Shown piece by piece: positions 36,057-45,487 of a stretch of DNA of 64,000 nucleotides. Position 1 is the first letter of the stretch. Every line of letters begins with the position of its first letter. A program made the translations under genes and the position numbers. This DNA is from Pseudoalteromonas sp. S16_S37. Lineage in GTDB: Bacteria > Pseudomonadota > Gammaproteobacteria > Enterobacterales > Alteromonadaceae. Under the pieces are notes generated by a model. It saw nothing but the letters and a program-made list of their open reading frames with translations. It had not been told where the DNA came from and ran no database searches. The stretch lies in the NCBI RefSeq assembly GCF_014694405.1, contig NZ_JAAUWV010000005.1:62001-126000 (forward strand). The letters are read 5' to 3'.

Positions 36057-37208
36057 ATGGCAAAACATTTATTTACTTCTGAATCTGTTTCTGAAGGTCA
36101 TCCGGATAAAATCGCCGATCAGATCTCTGATGCGGTACTAGATGCAATTTTAGAGCAAGATCCAAAAGCACGTGTTGCGTGTGAAACTTACGTAAAAACC
36201 GGTATGGTTATGGTTGGTGGTGAAGTTACTACCAGCGCATGGGTAGATATCGAAGAATTGACACGTAAAACTGTACGTGAAATTGGCTACACACACTCAG
36301 ATATGGGTTTTGATGCTGATTCATGTGCAATCTTAAATACCATTGGTAAACAGTCTCCTGACATCAACCAAGGTGTTGACCGTGCACGCCCTGAAGATCA
36401 AGGCGCCGGTGACCAAGGTCTAATGTTTGGTTACGCTTGTAACGAAACAGACGTATTAATGCCTGCACCAATCACGTATTCACACCGTTTAGTTCAGCGC
36501 CAAGCTGAAGTTCGTAAAAGTGGTGAGCTAGCTTGGTTACGTCCAGATGCTAAATCGCAAGTAACTTTTGCCTACGAAAATGGTAAAGCGGTTGGTATTG
36601 ATGCAGTTGTACTTTCAACTCAACACTGTGACACTATTTCACAAAACGATTTAGTTGAAGCGGTGATGGAAACTATCATCAAACCAGTGCTACCTGCTGA
36701 ACTAATTACATCAGCAACTAAGTTCTTCATCAACCCAACTGGCCGTTTCGTTATCGGTGGTCCTATGGGTGACTGTGGTTTGACTGGTCGTAAAATCATA
36801 GTTGATACATACGGTGGTATGGCACGTCACGGTGGTGGTGCTTTCTCAGGTAAAGATCCTTCAAAAGTTGACCGTTCAGCAGCTTACGCAGCCCGTTACG
36901 TTGCTAAGAACATTGTGGCGGCAGGTCTTGCTGACAAATGTGAGATCCAAGTGTCTTACGCAATCGGTGTTGCAGAGCCTACATCAATAAGCGTTGAAAC
37001 ATTTGGCACAGGTAAGTTAGAAGAAGAACGTTTAATCGAAATCATTCGTGAGCACTTTGACCTACGTCCATATGGCATCTTAACTATGCTTGACCTTGAG
37101 CGTCCAATTTATCAGCCTACAGCGGCATACGGCCACTTCGGCCGTGATGAATTCCCTTGGGAAAAAACAGACAAAGCAGAAGCATTAAAGGTGTCTGCTG
37201 GCCTGTAA
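36057..37208 (+). CDS. metK: S-adenosylmethionine synthase
   Basis: Makes S-adenosylmethionine from methionine and ATP; cytoplasmic tetramer. 383 residues, E. coli 384, with near-identical start [18 protein letters not shown]. The ATP/metal motifs [25 protein letters not shown] and [16 protein letters not shown] are complete. A GTG at 36042 would add five residues, but the ATG at 36057 agrees with the family. A met box lies upstream and a bidirectional terminator follows. Confidence 0.97.
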   Translation: MAKHLFTSESVSEGHPDKIADQISDAVLDAILEQDPKARVACETYVKTGMVMVGGEVTTSAWVDIEELTRKTVREIGYTHSDMGFDADSCAILNTIGKQSPDINQGVDRARPEDQGAGDQGLMFGYACNETDVLMPAPITYSHRLVQRQAEVRKSGELAWLRPDAKSQVTFAYENGKAVGIDAVVLSTQHCDTISQNDLVEAVMETIIKPVLPAELITSATKFFINPTGRFVIGGPMGDCGLTGRKIIVDTYGGMARHGGGAFSGKDPSKVDRSAAYAARYVAKNIVAAGLADKCEIQVSYAIGVAEPTSISVETFGTGKLEEERLIEIIREHFDLRPYGILTMLDLERPIYQPTAAYGHFGRDEFPWEKTDKAEALKVSAGL

Positions 37209-37227
37209 GCGAATACGCTTTAAATTT

Positions 37228-37254
37228 AAAAAAGGTGCCAAGTGCACCTTTTTT
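37228..37254. terminator. Bidirectional terminator shared by metK and the AraC gene
   Basis: GGTGC / GCACC stem with loop CAAGT, preceded by six A and followed by six T. The last T residues overlap the stop codon of the convergent AraC-family gene. Confidence 0.85.
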
Positions 37255-38197
37255 AATGCCCTTCTCTTTTTTGTTGCTGGCGAACATATTCACTTGGCGA
37301 AACCCCATACCAGCGCTTCACCGCACGGTTTAAAGACGCTTGCTCTGCGTATCCTAATAATTCGCTCAATGCCTGTTTATGTAATACTTGGCAAAATTGT
37401 GTAAAACGCCTTTTCCGTTCTTGCTCAAGCAGTTGAGAAAAGCTCACTCCGTGATATTTAAGCTGCCTTTGTAAAGTACGAGTGGAAGTGCCTAATAACT
37501 GGGCTAGCCCAGATAAAGACATGTCCTGCAGATCACAGCGGTGCAAACTCGGCTGCAACTTGGCAAACCAGCTTTGGTTGCTCTCGTACGCTCGTTGCAA
37601 GTCCTTAATTGCAGGATACAAATTAGCATTCACTAACTCATTACGCGTTAGTATGGGCATATTTAACAGCTCAGCGGCAAAGTGAATGGTATTGCTCGTG
37701 GCATTCGCTATCACCTCACAGCCATACCAGCTGCTCAATCTTGCTCTTTGGCTATGCGTCAATACCAGGTTGAATTCAACCCGACGAGGCGATAATTCCT
37801 GACCCGTCATATGCCTAACCATCGCCACCCAAGCGGTCATATTGCGTAGAATCGCGTGCTGATTATTCTCATAAGGCTGCCAAGTAATACTGGCCACCTC
37901 TTGATCAGCAACAAACTGACAAATGCCAATATCAGCGACCGTTTTGTCAAAAGCCAACAGAGCATCCAATGCCTGCTGCAAAGTGGCTGATGATTCAACC
38001 AGATAACCCAACAAACCATATTGTGCGCTATTAATTTGTTTGCCTAGTTCAAACCCCCAAAGAGAATCTTGATTTAACTTTGCACCTTGTTCGAGCGCTG
38101 CAAAATAATGCTGCATGGGGATACGGCTCAAACCAGCACTTTCGCTAGGTAAATACTCAGCCAACACTTGGCAATATTGCGGACAGATATCGAACAT
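37253..38197 (-). CDS. AraC-family transcriptional regulator
   Basis: DNA-binding regulator of 314 residues. The N-terminal 190 residues match the AraC-type arabinose-binding-like domain of the OruR/ArgR group (WGFELGKQINSAQYGLLGYLVESS). The C-terminal HTH_18 has two helix-turn-helix units (LSGLAQLLGTSTRTLQRQLKYHGVSF and LSELLGYAEQASLNRAVKRWYGVSPSEYV; key residues TSTRTLQR and SLNRAVKRW). The start is uncertain: a TTG at 38215 gives six more residues and neither has a clear ribosome-binding site. Divergent from the SRPBCC and desaturase pair 94 bases away, so it may control that pair. The effector is unknown. Confidence 0.9.
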   Translation of the reverse strand: MFDICPQYCQVLAEYLPSESAGLSRIPMQHYFAALEQGAKLNQDSLWGFELGKQINSAQYGLLGYLVESSATLQQALDALLAFDKTVADIGICQFVADQEVASITWQPYENNQHAILRNMTAWVAMVRHMTGQELSPRRVEFNLVLTHSQRARLSSWYGCEVIANATSNTIHFAAELLNMPILTRNELVNANLYPAIKDLQRAYESNQSWFAKLQPSLHRCDLQDMSLSGLAQLLGTSTRTLQRQLKYHGVSFSQLLEQERKRRFTQFCQVLHKQALSELLGYAEQASLNRAVKRWYGVSPSEYVRQQQKREGH

Positions 38198-38291
38198 AAT
38201 GGCGTGAAAAGACAAAATAATGGCTCATGTGGTCAAGTATGCCGTGCTACTAAACGATATGCTAGTTTAAAAGTGCCATTACACATAGCCT

Positions 38292-38699
38292 ATGCAACTA
38301 CTCAATTTATTAATTTCATTGCCAAAATCAAGTGGTTTTACACTCGACGTTTTAACAGACTGCGCTCAGCTTAAGCGTATCTTTAAAGCACAATTTAAAG
38401 AGCTGCCCGCACAAGAAGGACTTCGCAGACGTCACGTTACGATGCGAGGTCATCAATTTATTGAGGTTATCACGCAGCAATCATCACAATCTTTATGCTA
38501 TCGCATACAAGGCTCTGGCCCGATTAAAAATCACCGTGGCGAAATTACACTTACTACAACCGCAACCAATTTACAGCTGCAATACCAAATTTTTGGTCAT
38601 AGCAACACATGGATACCCAGCTGGCTGCTCAAAGTAGTGTTATTTGTGGATTTTAGCTTGGCAGCGCGAAGATTAAGGAAGCTATATAATGGATGTTGA
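38292..38699 (+). CDS. SRPBCC-family lipid-binding-like protein
   Basis: 135 residues, with an SRPBCC (START/Bet v1-like) fold suggested by GHQFIEVITQQSSQSLCYRI, GSGPIKNHRGEITLTT and LQLQYQIFGHS, ending in an amphipathic helix. This family holds hydrophobic ligands; no enzyme motif is visible. The ATG follows an in-frame stop closely, so the start is fixed, although no good ribosome-binding site is seen. Its end overlaps the sterol-desaturase-family gene by 11 bases, which suggests translational coupling and shared work on a lipid. Confidence 0.78.
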   Translation: MQLLNLLISLPKSSGFTLDVLTDCAQLKRIFKAQFKELPAQEGLRRRHVTMRGHQFIEVITQQSSQSLCYRIQGSGPIKNHRGEITLTTTATNLQLQYQIFGHSNTWIPSWLLKVVLFVDFSLAARRLRKLYNGC

Positions 38700-39510
38700 G
38701 TTTATTTTACTGGCTTTGAGCCCATTATTCGCACTCGCTATCATCGTTGAGTATAGAAAAGCTAAAAGCAGTTACACAGTGAGAGAGTTTTTACTCAACC
38801 TAGGCTTGGCATTGTCTCATCAACTAAGTGACTTGATTGCGCTCAGTTTGCTAATGCCATTCTTTTACTGGTTACACGCCCATTTTGCGCTCGTTGATTT
38901 TGAACTTAACTTTGTAAACATCACTTTGGCCTTCATACTTCAGGATTTTTTATACTACTGGTTTCATCGCGCCAGCCATCGCTGCAACTGGCTATGGTGT
39001 GCGCATATTGTGCACCACAGCTCGCAGAACATGAACTTTTCAACAGCCATGCGACAAAGCCTCTTTTACCCCATTGTTGGTATGTGGCTATTTTGGCTAC
39101 CACTTATTATTGTTGGTTATCCACCTGAGCTGGTATTTGCCATCGTTGCCTTGAACTTGGCTTATCAATTTTTTGTACATACCGAACAGGCACCGAAGTT
39201 AAAATGGTTTGGCTTGATATTTAATACACCGACGCATCACTGCTTACACCATGCACGTAACGCCGAGTACATCGATAAAAACTATGCTGGCGTATTAATT
39301 ATTTGGGATAAATTATTTGGCACATTTGTTGAGCCAATCGCATCAAAGCCACCACAATATGGTGTCGCAGAGCGCCATTACCGTGTGTCTTTTTATGATG
39401 TGCTTATAACACCATGGCTTATTTTACTGCGCAATCTACGCTTGCAAAATTCTTGGCGAGCAAAATGTCGCATTCTATTTGGCAAGCCCCATAATTTAAA
39501 GCAATTTTAG
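38689..39510 (+). CDS. Sterol desaturase / fatty acid hydroxylase family protein
   Basis: Integral-membrane di-iron oxygenase of 273 residues. Several membrane segments surround the eight-histidine pattern: HRASHR, HIVHHSS and THHCLHHARN. The latter is followed by the family hallmark NYAGVLIIWDKLFGTF. It would hydroxylate or desaturate a membrane lipid; the substrate is unknown, and bacterial members act on fatty acids, hopanoids, ornithine lipids or sterol-like molecules. An AAGGA site precedes the ATG. Overlaps the SRPBCC gene by 11 bases. Confidence 0.92.
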   Translation: MDVEFILLALSPLFALAIIVEYRKAKSSYTVREFLLNLGLALSHQLSDLIALSLLMPFFYWLHAHFALVDFELNFVNITLAFILQDFLYYWFHRASHRCNWLWCAHIVHHSSQNMNFSTAMRQSLFYPIVGMWLFWLPLIIVGYPPELVFAIVALNLAYQFFVHTEQAPKLKWFGLIFNTPTHHCLHHARNAEYIDKNYAGVLIIWDKLFGTFVEPIASKPPQYGVAERHYRVSFYDVLITPWLILLRNLRLQNSWRAKCRILFGKPHNLKQF

Positions 39511-39533
39511 CCACACCACTGGGTGTGGCTAAA
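39506..39533. repeat. Perfect 12-bp stem-loop between convergent genes
   Basis: TTTAGCCACACC and GGTGTGGCTAAA pair fully around ACTG. It covers the stop codon of the desaturase gene and lies 8 bases from the flavoenzyme stop. It probably ends transcription on both strands, although no T run follows. Confidence 0.55.
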
Positions 39534-39540
39534 TACGCCA

Positions 39541-41346
39541 TTAAATTATGGTTTTTCTGGTACGTAGGTGATTGTAATGATCTTTTATGTAAGCTTTTTT
39601 GATATCAACTAAGCGTTGATAGTTTTGCTGAAAGTAAACCGGAGTAGGAATAGAGGCATCTTTAAAGCTTATGAATGCTCCATAGGTGCCTTCAATCTGA
39701 GCATTTCGGCTGGCTGAAATCCAGTCCATCGCGCGGTTAGTATCTACATAAACCGAATTATTTTGCTGCTCTAACTTATCTTTAATGCTTTCATTCCACC
39801 AAGTTTGATATTGAATTGTATAAAGCGCATCACGATAAGGAAAAGAGACACCTAACGCATTCTTACTCTCTTTTAAATTGTGATAATAGTCACCCACAAT
39901 CGCACCTAAAGTAACATAACTAAACAGCCCTAAACTGGCATTGTCGGCTTGAATTAATGGTGATGTTAGCGTCTCTAAAAGTTGCTTATAGCCTTGTACT
40001 TCGAGCCCTTTTTTTGCCACTAACTTAGAGGTAATTTTATGCGGCGCAGGGGCATCATAATCTGGTTTGAATGCGTGTTTTTCTTTATCTAACGCACTAT
40101 GCAGTGGGATATTTTGATCCGCTAAACTTTCTCTCGCCCAATTACTTAGCAACGTATGATCATAGCTATACTTTGCAAAGGAGTTAGCTTTGCCTTTGAG
40201 CTTACCCGCAACCTTGCAAGATGTCAGTTTAGGCTGCTTGCGTTTACCTTGTGTTGAAGCAAATTCTTTTGCAACAAATTCACGTAACGCCTTTTCGCTG
40301 CCTTGCCAATAACCGTACATCGTGCAAGGGTGATACAGTTTATCATAAGGCGTATTATCATCGATCATGTCCTTAGCAATAGCGCTAATTTTCAAATTGG
40401 TACCTAATAAATTACCTGTATCCGCTGCGCTTATCACTCTTTCCCATGACTGAAGTACATCAATAGTTGGGCATTGAGACTTTGCAATAAAAGTGTTTTT
40501 CTTCACTTTGGTTAACGCATTCCAAACTATCTCAAATCGATGTATTTCGTCAGGTAACTCAAAGGTTTTTACCTTAAGCTCTGTAACTAAGCCCCAACTC
40601 ATACCGCCGCCACCACGTAGTGCCCATAGTATATCGCGATGACATGTTTCACTCACTTCAACCACTTCACCATTGCCTAGCACAACAGTTGCGCCAACAA
40701 GGTGTTCACAACACATACCGTACTTTCTGGTCCAAGGACCCCAGCCGCCACCTTGAATAAACCCAGTTAATCCAACTGTTGCACAAGTACCATGGGCAAT
40801 CATTCGCCCATATTTGGCTAGTTCAGGTGTTAACTGATAAAAACGATATCCAGCCCCAATGGTTGCCACTTCATCCTTTTCGTTATAGCTAAAATGCTTA
40901 ATACGACTTACATCTATGAGAATGATGTTATCACCGCTGCACTCCCCCTCATGGTCATGACCACCAGCGCGCACTCGAATAGGTAAATTAAATTTTATTG
41001 CCAACGAGTAAATAAACTGCACCTCAACCGTTGACTCACATAAAGCGATGACAAAAGGAAATTGCTGAAAACGCGTATTAAATACCATCGCCTCAGTCTG
41101 ATAATTGTTAAGCCCCGCCACGTCACTTAAGCCATTCAGTTTTTGACTCAAAAGACGAGACTGACTAAACCCAGCCTCAATGGCCGCTTGATAAAATAGA
41201 TGAAAATTATTAACGGTATTTGCAAATACCGCTTGGACCGCTCGGCGTTGGTTATGTGGATCGGGTGCTTGTTGCGATTCTCTGTTAGAGAGCTGTTCGC
41301 TAAGACCTGCAACAACATCATGAATTCGTGCTTGTTCGCTTTGCAT
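39541..41346 (-). CDS. FAD-binding oxidoreductase, berberine-bridge-enzyme type
   Basis: Flavoprotein oxidase of the PCMH/BBE family, 601 residues. The FAD domain has RVRAGGHDHEG with H130 and HGTCATVGLTGFIQGGGWG (read as GTCATVG then GFIQGGGWG) with C188. These are the two positions that in bicovalent members attach FAD through histidine and cysteine. The C terminus has a BBE-like YFQQNYQRLVDIKKAY ending. No signal peptide is seen. The ATG at 41346 is backed by AAGGA, so the frame to 41379 is not used. Known relatives oxidise sugars, alkaloids or polyketides; the substrate here is unknown. An EamA transporter follows upstream on the same strand. Confidence 0.88.
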   Translation of the reverse strand: MQSEQARIHDVVAGLSEQLSNRESQQAPDPHNQRRAVQAVFANTVNNFHLFYQAAIEAGFSQSRLLSQKLNGLSDVAGLNNYQTEAMVFNTRFQQFPFVIALCESTVEVQFIYSLAIKFNLPIRVRAGGHDHEGECSGDNIILIDVSRIKHFSYNEKDEVATIGAGYRFYQLTPELAKYGRMIAHGTCATVGLTGFIQGGGWGPWTRKYGMCCEHLVGATVVLGNGEVVEVSETCHRDILWALRGGGGMSWGLVTELKVKTFELPDEIHRFEIVWNALTKVKKNTFIAKSQCPTIDVLQSWERVISAADTGNLLGTNLKISAIAKDMIDDNTPYDKLYHPCTMYGYWQGSEKALREFVAKEFASTQGKRKQPKLTSCKVAGKLKGKANSFAKYSYDHTLLSNWARESLADQNIPLHSALDKEKHAFKPDYDAPAPHKITSKLVAKKGLEVQGYKQLLETLTSPLIQADNASLGLFSYVTLGAIVGDYYHNLKESKNALGVSFPYRDALYTIQYQTWWNESIKDKLEQQNNSVYVDTNRAMDWISASRNAQIEGTYGAFISFKDASIPTPVYFQQNYQRLVDIKKAYIKDHYNHLRTRKTII

Positions 41347-41433
41347 GCTTGGTTTCCTTATACTTAGTATGTGTAGCAATCAACCACTAAGTATTATCAA
41401 TTTTTCAGCGAAGTCACATTACACAGCGTTACA

Positions 41434-42351
41434 TTACTTAGCGACCTTATTATTTATCAAATATACGGCGCAAATAGCTAAAACGGCGCCAAAGGCCACA
41501 GGCAAAGACAACGGCTCAGAGAAGTACCAAGCCGATAATCCCATCGCCGATGCCGGCACCACAAATATAAACGAACTAGAACGACTTGAGCCTAACTGTT
41601 GATTGGCTAGAAAGAACAAGCTGGTCGCGATACTTACCACCACCACAGATAAAAACAACATATGCTGCCAATAAAAGCTTGGGTATTGAGTTATGCTGCT
41701 CAGTGGTGAGTAATCGTACGCAAAGCCGTAGCTCACGACGGTTGCAGATGCATACATTAAGGTACTAAACAGCAGAAAATCAGCAAAGCGCGTCCCTTGT
41801 TGACTTACTAACGTCAATACGGCCCAAGTCAGTGCAGCCATAATAAAATACGCATTACCCGTAGCAATTAGCTGAGCATAGTCAAACTGCCAGATTTGTA
41901 TCATACACATGCCACCAGCTAGCCCCAAAGCTAACCCCAGCATTTGCCTTTTTGCTATTTTTTGTTTGAACAAAATAGTTGCCAGTAAAAAAGTGAACAC
42001 CGGATTGGTCGTTGTCACTAGCATTCCTCCTTTGCCAGGCAACCCATCATGAAGACCCAAAAAGAACAACTGATTGTAAAGAGCTAAAATCCCCCCAGCT
42101 GGCAATGACCATAACAATGCTTTTGTTGAGAAACGCAATGTGACTAACTTAAAGTGGTTCACCAACCACAAAATAGGCAGCATTCCTATTGTTGCTATCG
42201 CTAAGCGATAAAATACAGTTACCGGCGCCGGCGCAAGTGAAGCTATCAACTTACCGGATATCCAACTCGCTCCCCAAAGTAGCATGGCCAGTACAAGGGT
42301 AATGATCAGGGGTGAGTCGGAAGACCGCTCGGCTTGCGCATAGGTTGTCAT
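41434..42351 (-). CDS. EamA/DMT-family transporter
   Basis: Inner-membrane transporter of the drug/metabolite family, 305 residues with ten predicted helices in two EamA repeats. The first repeat opens with LLWGASWISGKLIAS and has the PVTVFYRLAIATIGMLPILW signature. The second repeat runs from ALTWAVLTLVSQQG to the terminal PVAFGAVLAICAVYLIN. The start at 42351 has AAGAG five bases upstream; the frame to 42429 is longer without support. It may be co-transcribed with the flavoenzyme (87 bases apart) and export or import its substrate or product, which is inference. Confidence 0.88.
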   Translation of the reverse strand: MTTYAQAERSSDSPLIITLVLAMLLWGASWISGKLIASLAPAPVTVFYRLAIATIGMLPILWLVNHFKLVTLRFSTKALLWSLPAGGILALYNQLFFLGLHDGLPGKGGMLVTTTNPVFTFLLATILFKQKIAKRQMLGLALGLAGGMCMIQIWQFDYAQLIATGNAYFIMAALTWAVLTLVSQQGTRFADFLLFSTLMYASATVVSYGFAYDYSPLSSITQYPSFYWQHMLFLSVVVVSIATSLFFLANQQLGSSRSSSFIFVVPASAMGLSAWYFSEPLSLPVAFGAVLAICAVYLINNKVAK

Positions 42352-42463
42352 AAAGCTCTTTGAAAGTAATAACATGCATAAATAAGCATGTTGAAATGAG
42401 ACCGAAGATAATGATACCGCTAATTGCAAGAAGAAAAAGCATTTTAAGTTGAATCTTTTACGC

Positions 42464-43144
42464 CTATTTAATATTCAACTGGTTAAAAACACGACAGTCT
42501 CCAGCTGAAAACTGACTGTTAGTATTATGATATTTTGGGTTTTTAATCATTTCTTTGAGAGATTTAAAGCTCTTAATAATGTTTTTCAAAGCCGTGTTAT
42601 TCACCAACCAAATAGGCAGTGAACCGTTCGGATCTGCATAAATTTGATGCTTTATTTGCAAGCCTTGCGGTGTTTGTGTCAGTAACCAATACCCCTGAAC
42701 AGGTGATATACGCAGTGCTTTACTCTCGGGTGCTGGATATGCTGACGTGCTTAAGATATCCAACCTGTACTGGTTGGCGCTTAATTGCGACAAACAGGAA
42801 TGAGTAAGCATGTCTCTATCGCTAACGGGCCAAGGGGAGTCAAAATAAGTATAAACCACGGCTTCTGCTGAATTCGGACGAGCAATCACATCAACAAAAC
42901 GACTGCTACTAAGCCACTTAGATGCAGCTTGCGTATCGTTCATTACATTGAGCAGTACGTCCACCGTGGCGGCGTCAAAAGATGCCTCGACTTGAATATA
43001 ATTAATACCGCTTGCGTGGGGTAAAGTAGAGACTTTTATATCGGCGGTTTCTCGCCAGGTTTGCCACTGTGCGGCCAAACCTGACGAAGCGCTCGTTGCT
43101 AATAACAACATAACAGCGAGCCTAAACACTCTTTTTAGCGCCAA
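42464..43144 (-). CDS. Exported START-domain protein
   Basis: 226 residues with a signal peptide (LKRVFRLAVMLLLATSASSGLAA) and then one START (lipid-transfer-like) domain: WQTWRETADIKVST, DTQAASKWLSSSRFV, YFDSPWPVSDRDML. Bacterial START proteins of this group are probably periplasmic; the ligand is unknown. The frame starts at TTG (43144) inside the end of ygiF; a GTG at 43129 is another candidate. The 10-base overlap with ygiF suggests coupled translation. Confidence 0.85.
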   Translation of the reverse strand: MALKRVFRLAVMLLLATSASSGLAAQWQTWRETADIKVSTLPHASGINYIQVEASFDAATVDVLLNVMNDTQAASKWLSSSRFVDVIARPNSAEAVVYTYFDSPWPVSDRDMLTHSCLSQLSANQYRLDILSTSAYPAPESKALRISPVQGYWLLTQTPQGLQIKHQIYADPNGSLPIWLVNNTALKNIIKSFKSLKEMIKNPKYHNTNSQFSAGDCRVFNQLNIK

Positions 43145-44655
43145 TATGGGAAGCTTTTAAAGGAAACGCTGCGGCTTTGCTCCATCGCCCCAACCAAAAA
43201 ATCAGCCTTTGCTTGCAGCCAAGATTGAATGCTAGCCAATTCGTCTGAATCTTGCCCCTGACACAACTGCATCAAATAAGCTAAAGTCTCTAGCTCATAA
43301 ATACCATAAACAATGTCTATCCAAGGGGTTCTAAACTCTTGTCTTGCTTCTTTGTTATAAAGCTCTCCAAGGCAGTTACCGTTTAGTAACGTATTCTCTA
43401 AACGCTCTCGCAAGTGTAAATAATCTTCTTTAGTCAACACTTTGCCTTCTGGAAGTAGCTGATGAAGCTCTTCCCAGTCTCTATCAAATAGTTGGCGAGC
43501 CACGTCACTTAACGGCATTTGCGCGGCACTAAGCGCACTCTGATCCCAATTTTGCCGCCAACCTTTATCCACTAACCAGCGAGTTAAAGACAGGATAAGT
43601 CGGTTGTAGCGCGAGCAGTGGAATAAGTCTTCGATATCAGTTGGTGTAGGTTGTACATCTTTTAAATCATCGATCACCTGAGCAAGTTCTGGCGCATTGT
43701 TTATCTTTTTATAATAAGCATGTCGCTTAGAAGTATAGGTTTTCAAGTGAATCGCATTTTCAACCCACTCTAGTTCACTGAGCAACCATTTTAATTCTCC
43801 ACGCAGGTGTTCGGTGGATGACTTATCAACTATCGCTGAAAACAATCTAAAACTATGGCGGATCAAGGTTACACCATCGATAACACGCTTGAGTGTTTTC
43901 AGACTCGGCTTATCGAAATAGCACTGCTCATGCTTTTGCACAAATTGAATGCTGTAGTTCATCGTGGCAATAAACGCTTGCTCTTGGGTGATCCCCGACT
44001 GCAATGGTACGAAGCCAATAAATTTATTTGGCTTTAACGGTTGATCATCCGCAAGCCGATAACCTCTAGCCGCTTTTGAATACAAGCCCAATCGCATACC
44101 CGATAAGTTGATCAGATGATCAGCTAACAAAAATAAATCGCTACGCTGCCCTTCTACAAGTTCAATCTCAAGCTCAGAAATTGCTTCTACTCGTCCTTGT
44201 GAGGTTATTTCACCTTTATCTAATACAACTTCAATTTTACTCCCTTGCTCGGTTTCAATTAACCAAGTACGGCGAATAAAGTTAGTACTGAAGATCGGGA
44301 ATAAATTCTCATTGATGGCATCAATCTGCATCCCGTGAGGCCAAATACTGGCATCAAAAGCAAGCAAGTTTGGTCTCGCTGAGTCTAGAGGTAAATTGAA
44401 CTCTGGACGTTGATGCAAACCACCAACTACCTCCCCTGCTAACTTAATCGTCTGCTCACACTCGTCATCACAGCAGCGGGTGCGCAAGCCAATATCTAAA
44501 GACCGTAACTCTCGGCTGGGAGTATCAAAATATGCATTTTTAAGGTTTTTTGCAGGTAGGTTTGCAACTGTCTTAGCAAACTGCGTGATAAGTCCTGGGA
44601 TAAGAGGAACTTCATTGTCTGAAAGTAAAAACTTCAGTTCTATTTCAGTGTCCAT
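43135..44655 (-). CDS. ygiF: CYTH-CHAD inorganic triphosphatase (YgiF-like)
   Basis: Cytoplasmic protein of 506 residues. The N-terminal CYTH domain opens with the ExExK motif in MDTEIELKFLL, and has TRCCDDECEQTIKLAG and the basic/acidic tunnel residues that bind triphosphate, for example EVVLDKGEI and ISELEIELVEG. A helical CHAD domain covers about 215-500 with conserved histidines (RVIDGVTLIRHSFRLF, ELEWVENAIHLK). E. coli YgiF hydrolyses inorganic triphosphate; CHAD binds polyphosphate. It lies beside divergent ygiM, as in E. coli. Confidence 0.92.
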   Translation of the reverse strand: MDTEIELKFLLSDNEVPLIPGLITQFAKTVANLPAKNLKNAYFDTPSRELRSLDIGLRTRCCDDECEQTIKLAGEVVGGLHQRPEFNLPLDSARPNLLAFDASIWPHGMQIDAINENLFPIFSTNFIRRTWLIETEQGSKIEVVLDKGEITSQGRVEAISELEIELVEGQRSDLFLLADHLINLSGMRLGLYSKAARGYRLADDQPLKPNKFIGFVPLQSGITQEQAFIATMNYSIQFVQKHEQCYFDKPSLKTLKRVIDGVTLIRHSFRLFSAIVDKSSTEHLRGELKWLLSELEWVENAIHLKTYTSKRHAYYKKINNAPELAQVIDDLKDVQPTPTDIEDLFHCSRYNRLILSLTRWLVDKGWRQNWDQSALSAAQMPLSDVARQLFDRDWEELHQLLPEGKVLTKEDYLHLRERLENTLLNGNCLGELYNKEARQEFRTPWIDIVYGIYELETLAYLMQLCQGQDSDELASIQSWLQAKADFLVGAMEQSRSVSFKSFPYWR

Positions 44656-44820
44656 TTGGGCAAGTAAATACCTATATAATTATCGAACGCTCAAAATATA
44701 CAATGATACGTTGGTTTGCAAACTTTTTACTCTAAGATCTGCTAAGTTTTCAGGTTAACTTGCTATTATTAAGTTAAATCCATACTATTTCTAAAAACTA
44801 TCAAAAACTTGGGTCAACCT

Positions 44821-45447
44821 ATGTTAAACAGAATTGTTTTGCCAACATTGCTTATCCTCTGCTCACAGTTCGCGCTCGCTCAGACTGAGCTGGATAATGA
44901 GCAAGTGCCAGCTCCAACAGCTAATGAACAATCAGCCAATTTAGGCTACATCATCGATAATCTATTCATATACATGCACGCAGGCCCTGGTAAAAATTAT
45001 CGAATTCTCGGCTCTGTTGATGCGGGAACAGCTATAACTATCATCTCAGAGGTGCAAGAGGACTTTATTCAAATCATTGATGATAAAGGCCGAGAGGCAT
45101 GGGTTGAAGCCAAATTTGTCACCACCCAACCTGGTCTAAACCTACAGCTGCAGCAAGCAAATGAAGCGTTGCAAAATAGTCAAAGTGAAATGGATGCAAT
45201 CCGTGGCGAATTGCCAATACTTCAGCAAGCAAACAATGACCTACGTGCCGAAAACCAAAACCTACAAGAAACTATTACGGAACTGCAAACTACACTCAAC
45301 AAACAACAACAAGCAAGTACTGCTAAAAAGCAAAAAGAGCAGCATTTAATGCTCACTTACGGAGGAGGCGTTGCCTTAGCTGGACTGCTGTTTGGCGTAA
45401 TACTAACGTTGCTTCTATCACGCCGTAAGCGTTACGATGGCTGGTAA
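44821..45447 (+). CDS. ygiM: SH3-domain membrane protein, YgiM family (TIGR04211)
   Basis: Inner-membrane-anchored protein of 208 residues. Signal peptide to about residue 20 (SQFALAQ), then a bacterial SH3 domain (IIDNLFIYMHAGPGKNYRILGSVDAGT...EAWVEAKFV), a coiled coil rich in Q, L and N at about 110-165, and a C-terminal membrane helix (GGGVALAGLLFGVILTLLLS) with basic tail. It matches E. coli YgiM in order and length. An upstream TTG at 44809 would add four residues, but the ATG at 44821 is the natural start of the signal peptide. Function is unknown. Confidence 0.9.
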   Translation: MLNRIVLPTLLILCSQFALAQTELDNEQVPAPTANEQSANLGYIIDNLFIYMHAGPGKNYRILGSVDAGTAITIISEVQEDFIQIIDDKGREAWVEAKFVTTQPGLNLQLQQANEALQNSQSEMDAIRGELPILQQANNDLRAENQNLQETITELQTTLNKQQQASTAKKQKEQHLMLTYGGGVALAGLLFGVILTLLLSRRKRYDGW

Positions 45448-45463
45448 CACAGAGAGTTAAACA

Positions 45464-45487
45464 AGGTCGCGCAAGCGGCCTTTTTTT
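45464..45487 (+). terminator. Intrinsic terminator after ygiM
   Basis: AGGTCGC / GCGGCCT stem (one G-T pair) with loop GCAA, followed by seven T. It abuts the convergent Lrp gene. Confidence 0.82.
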
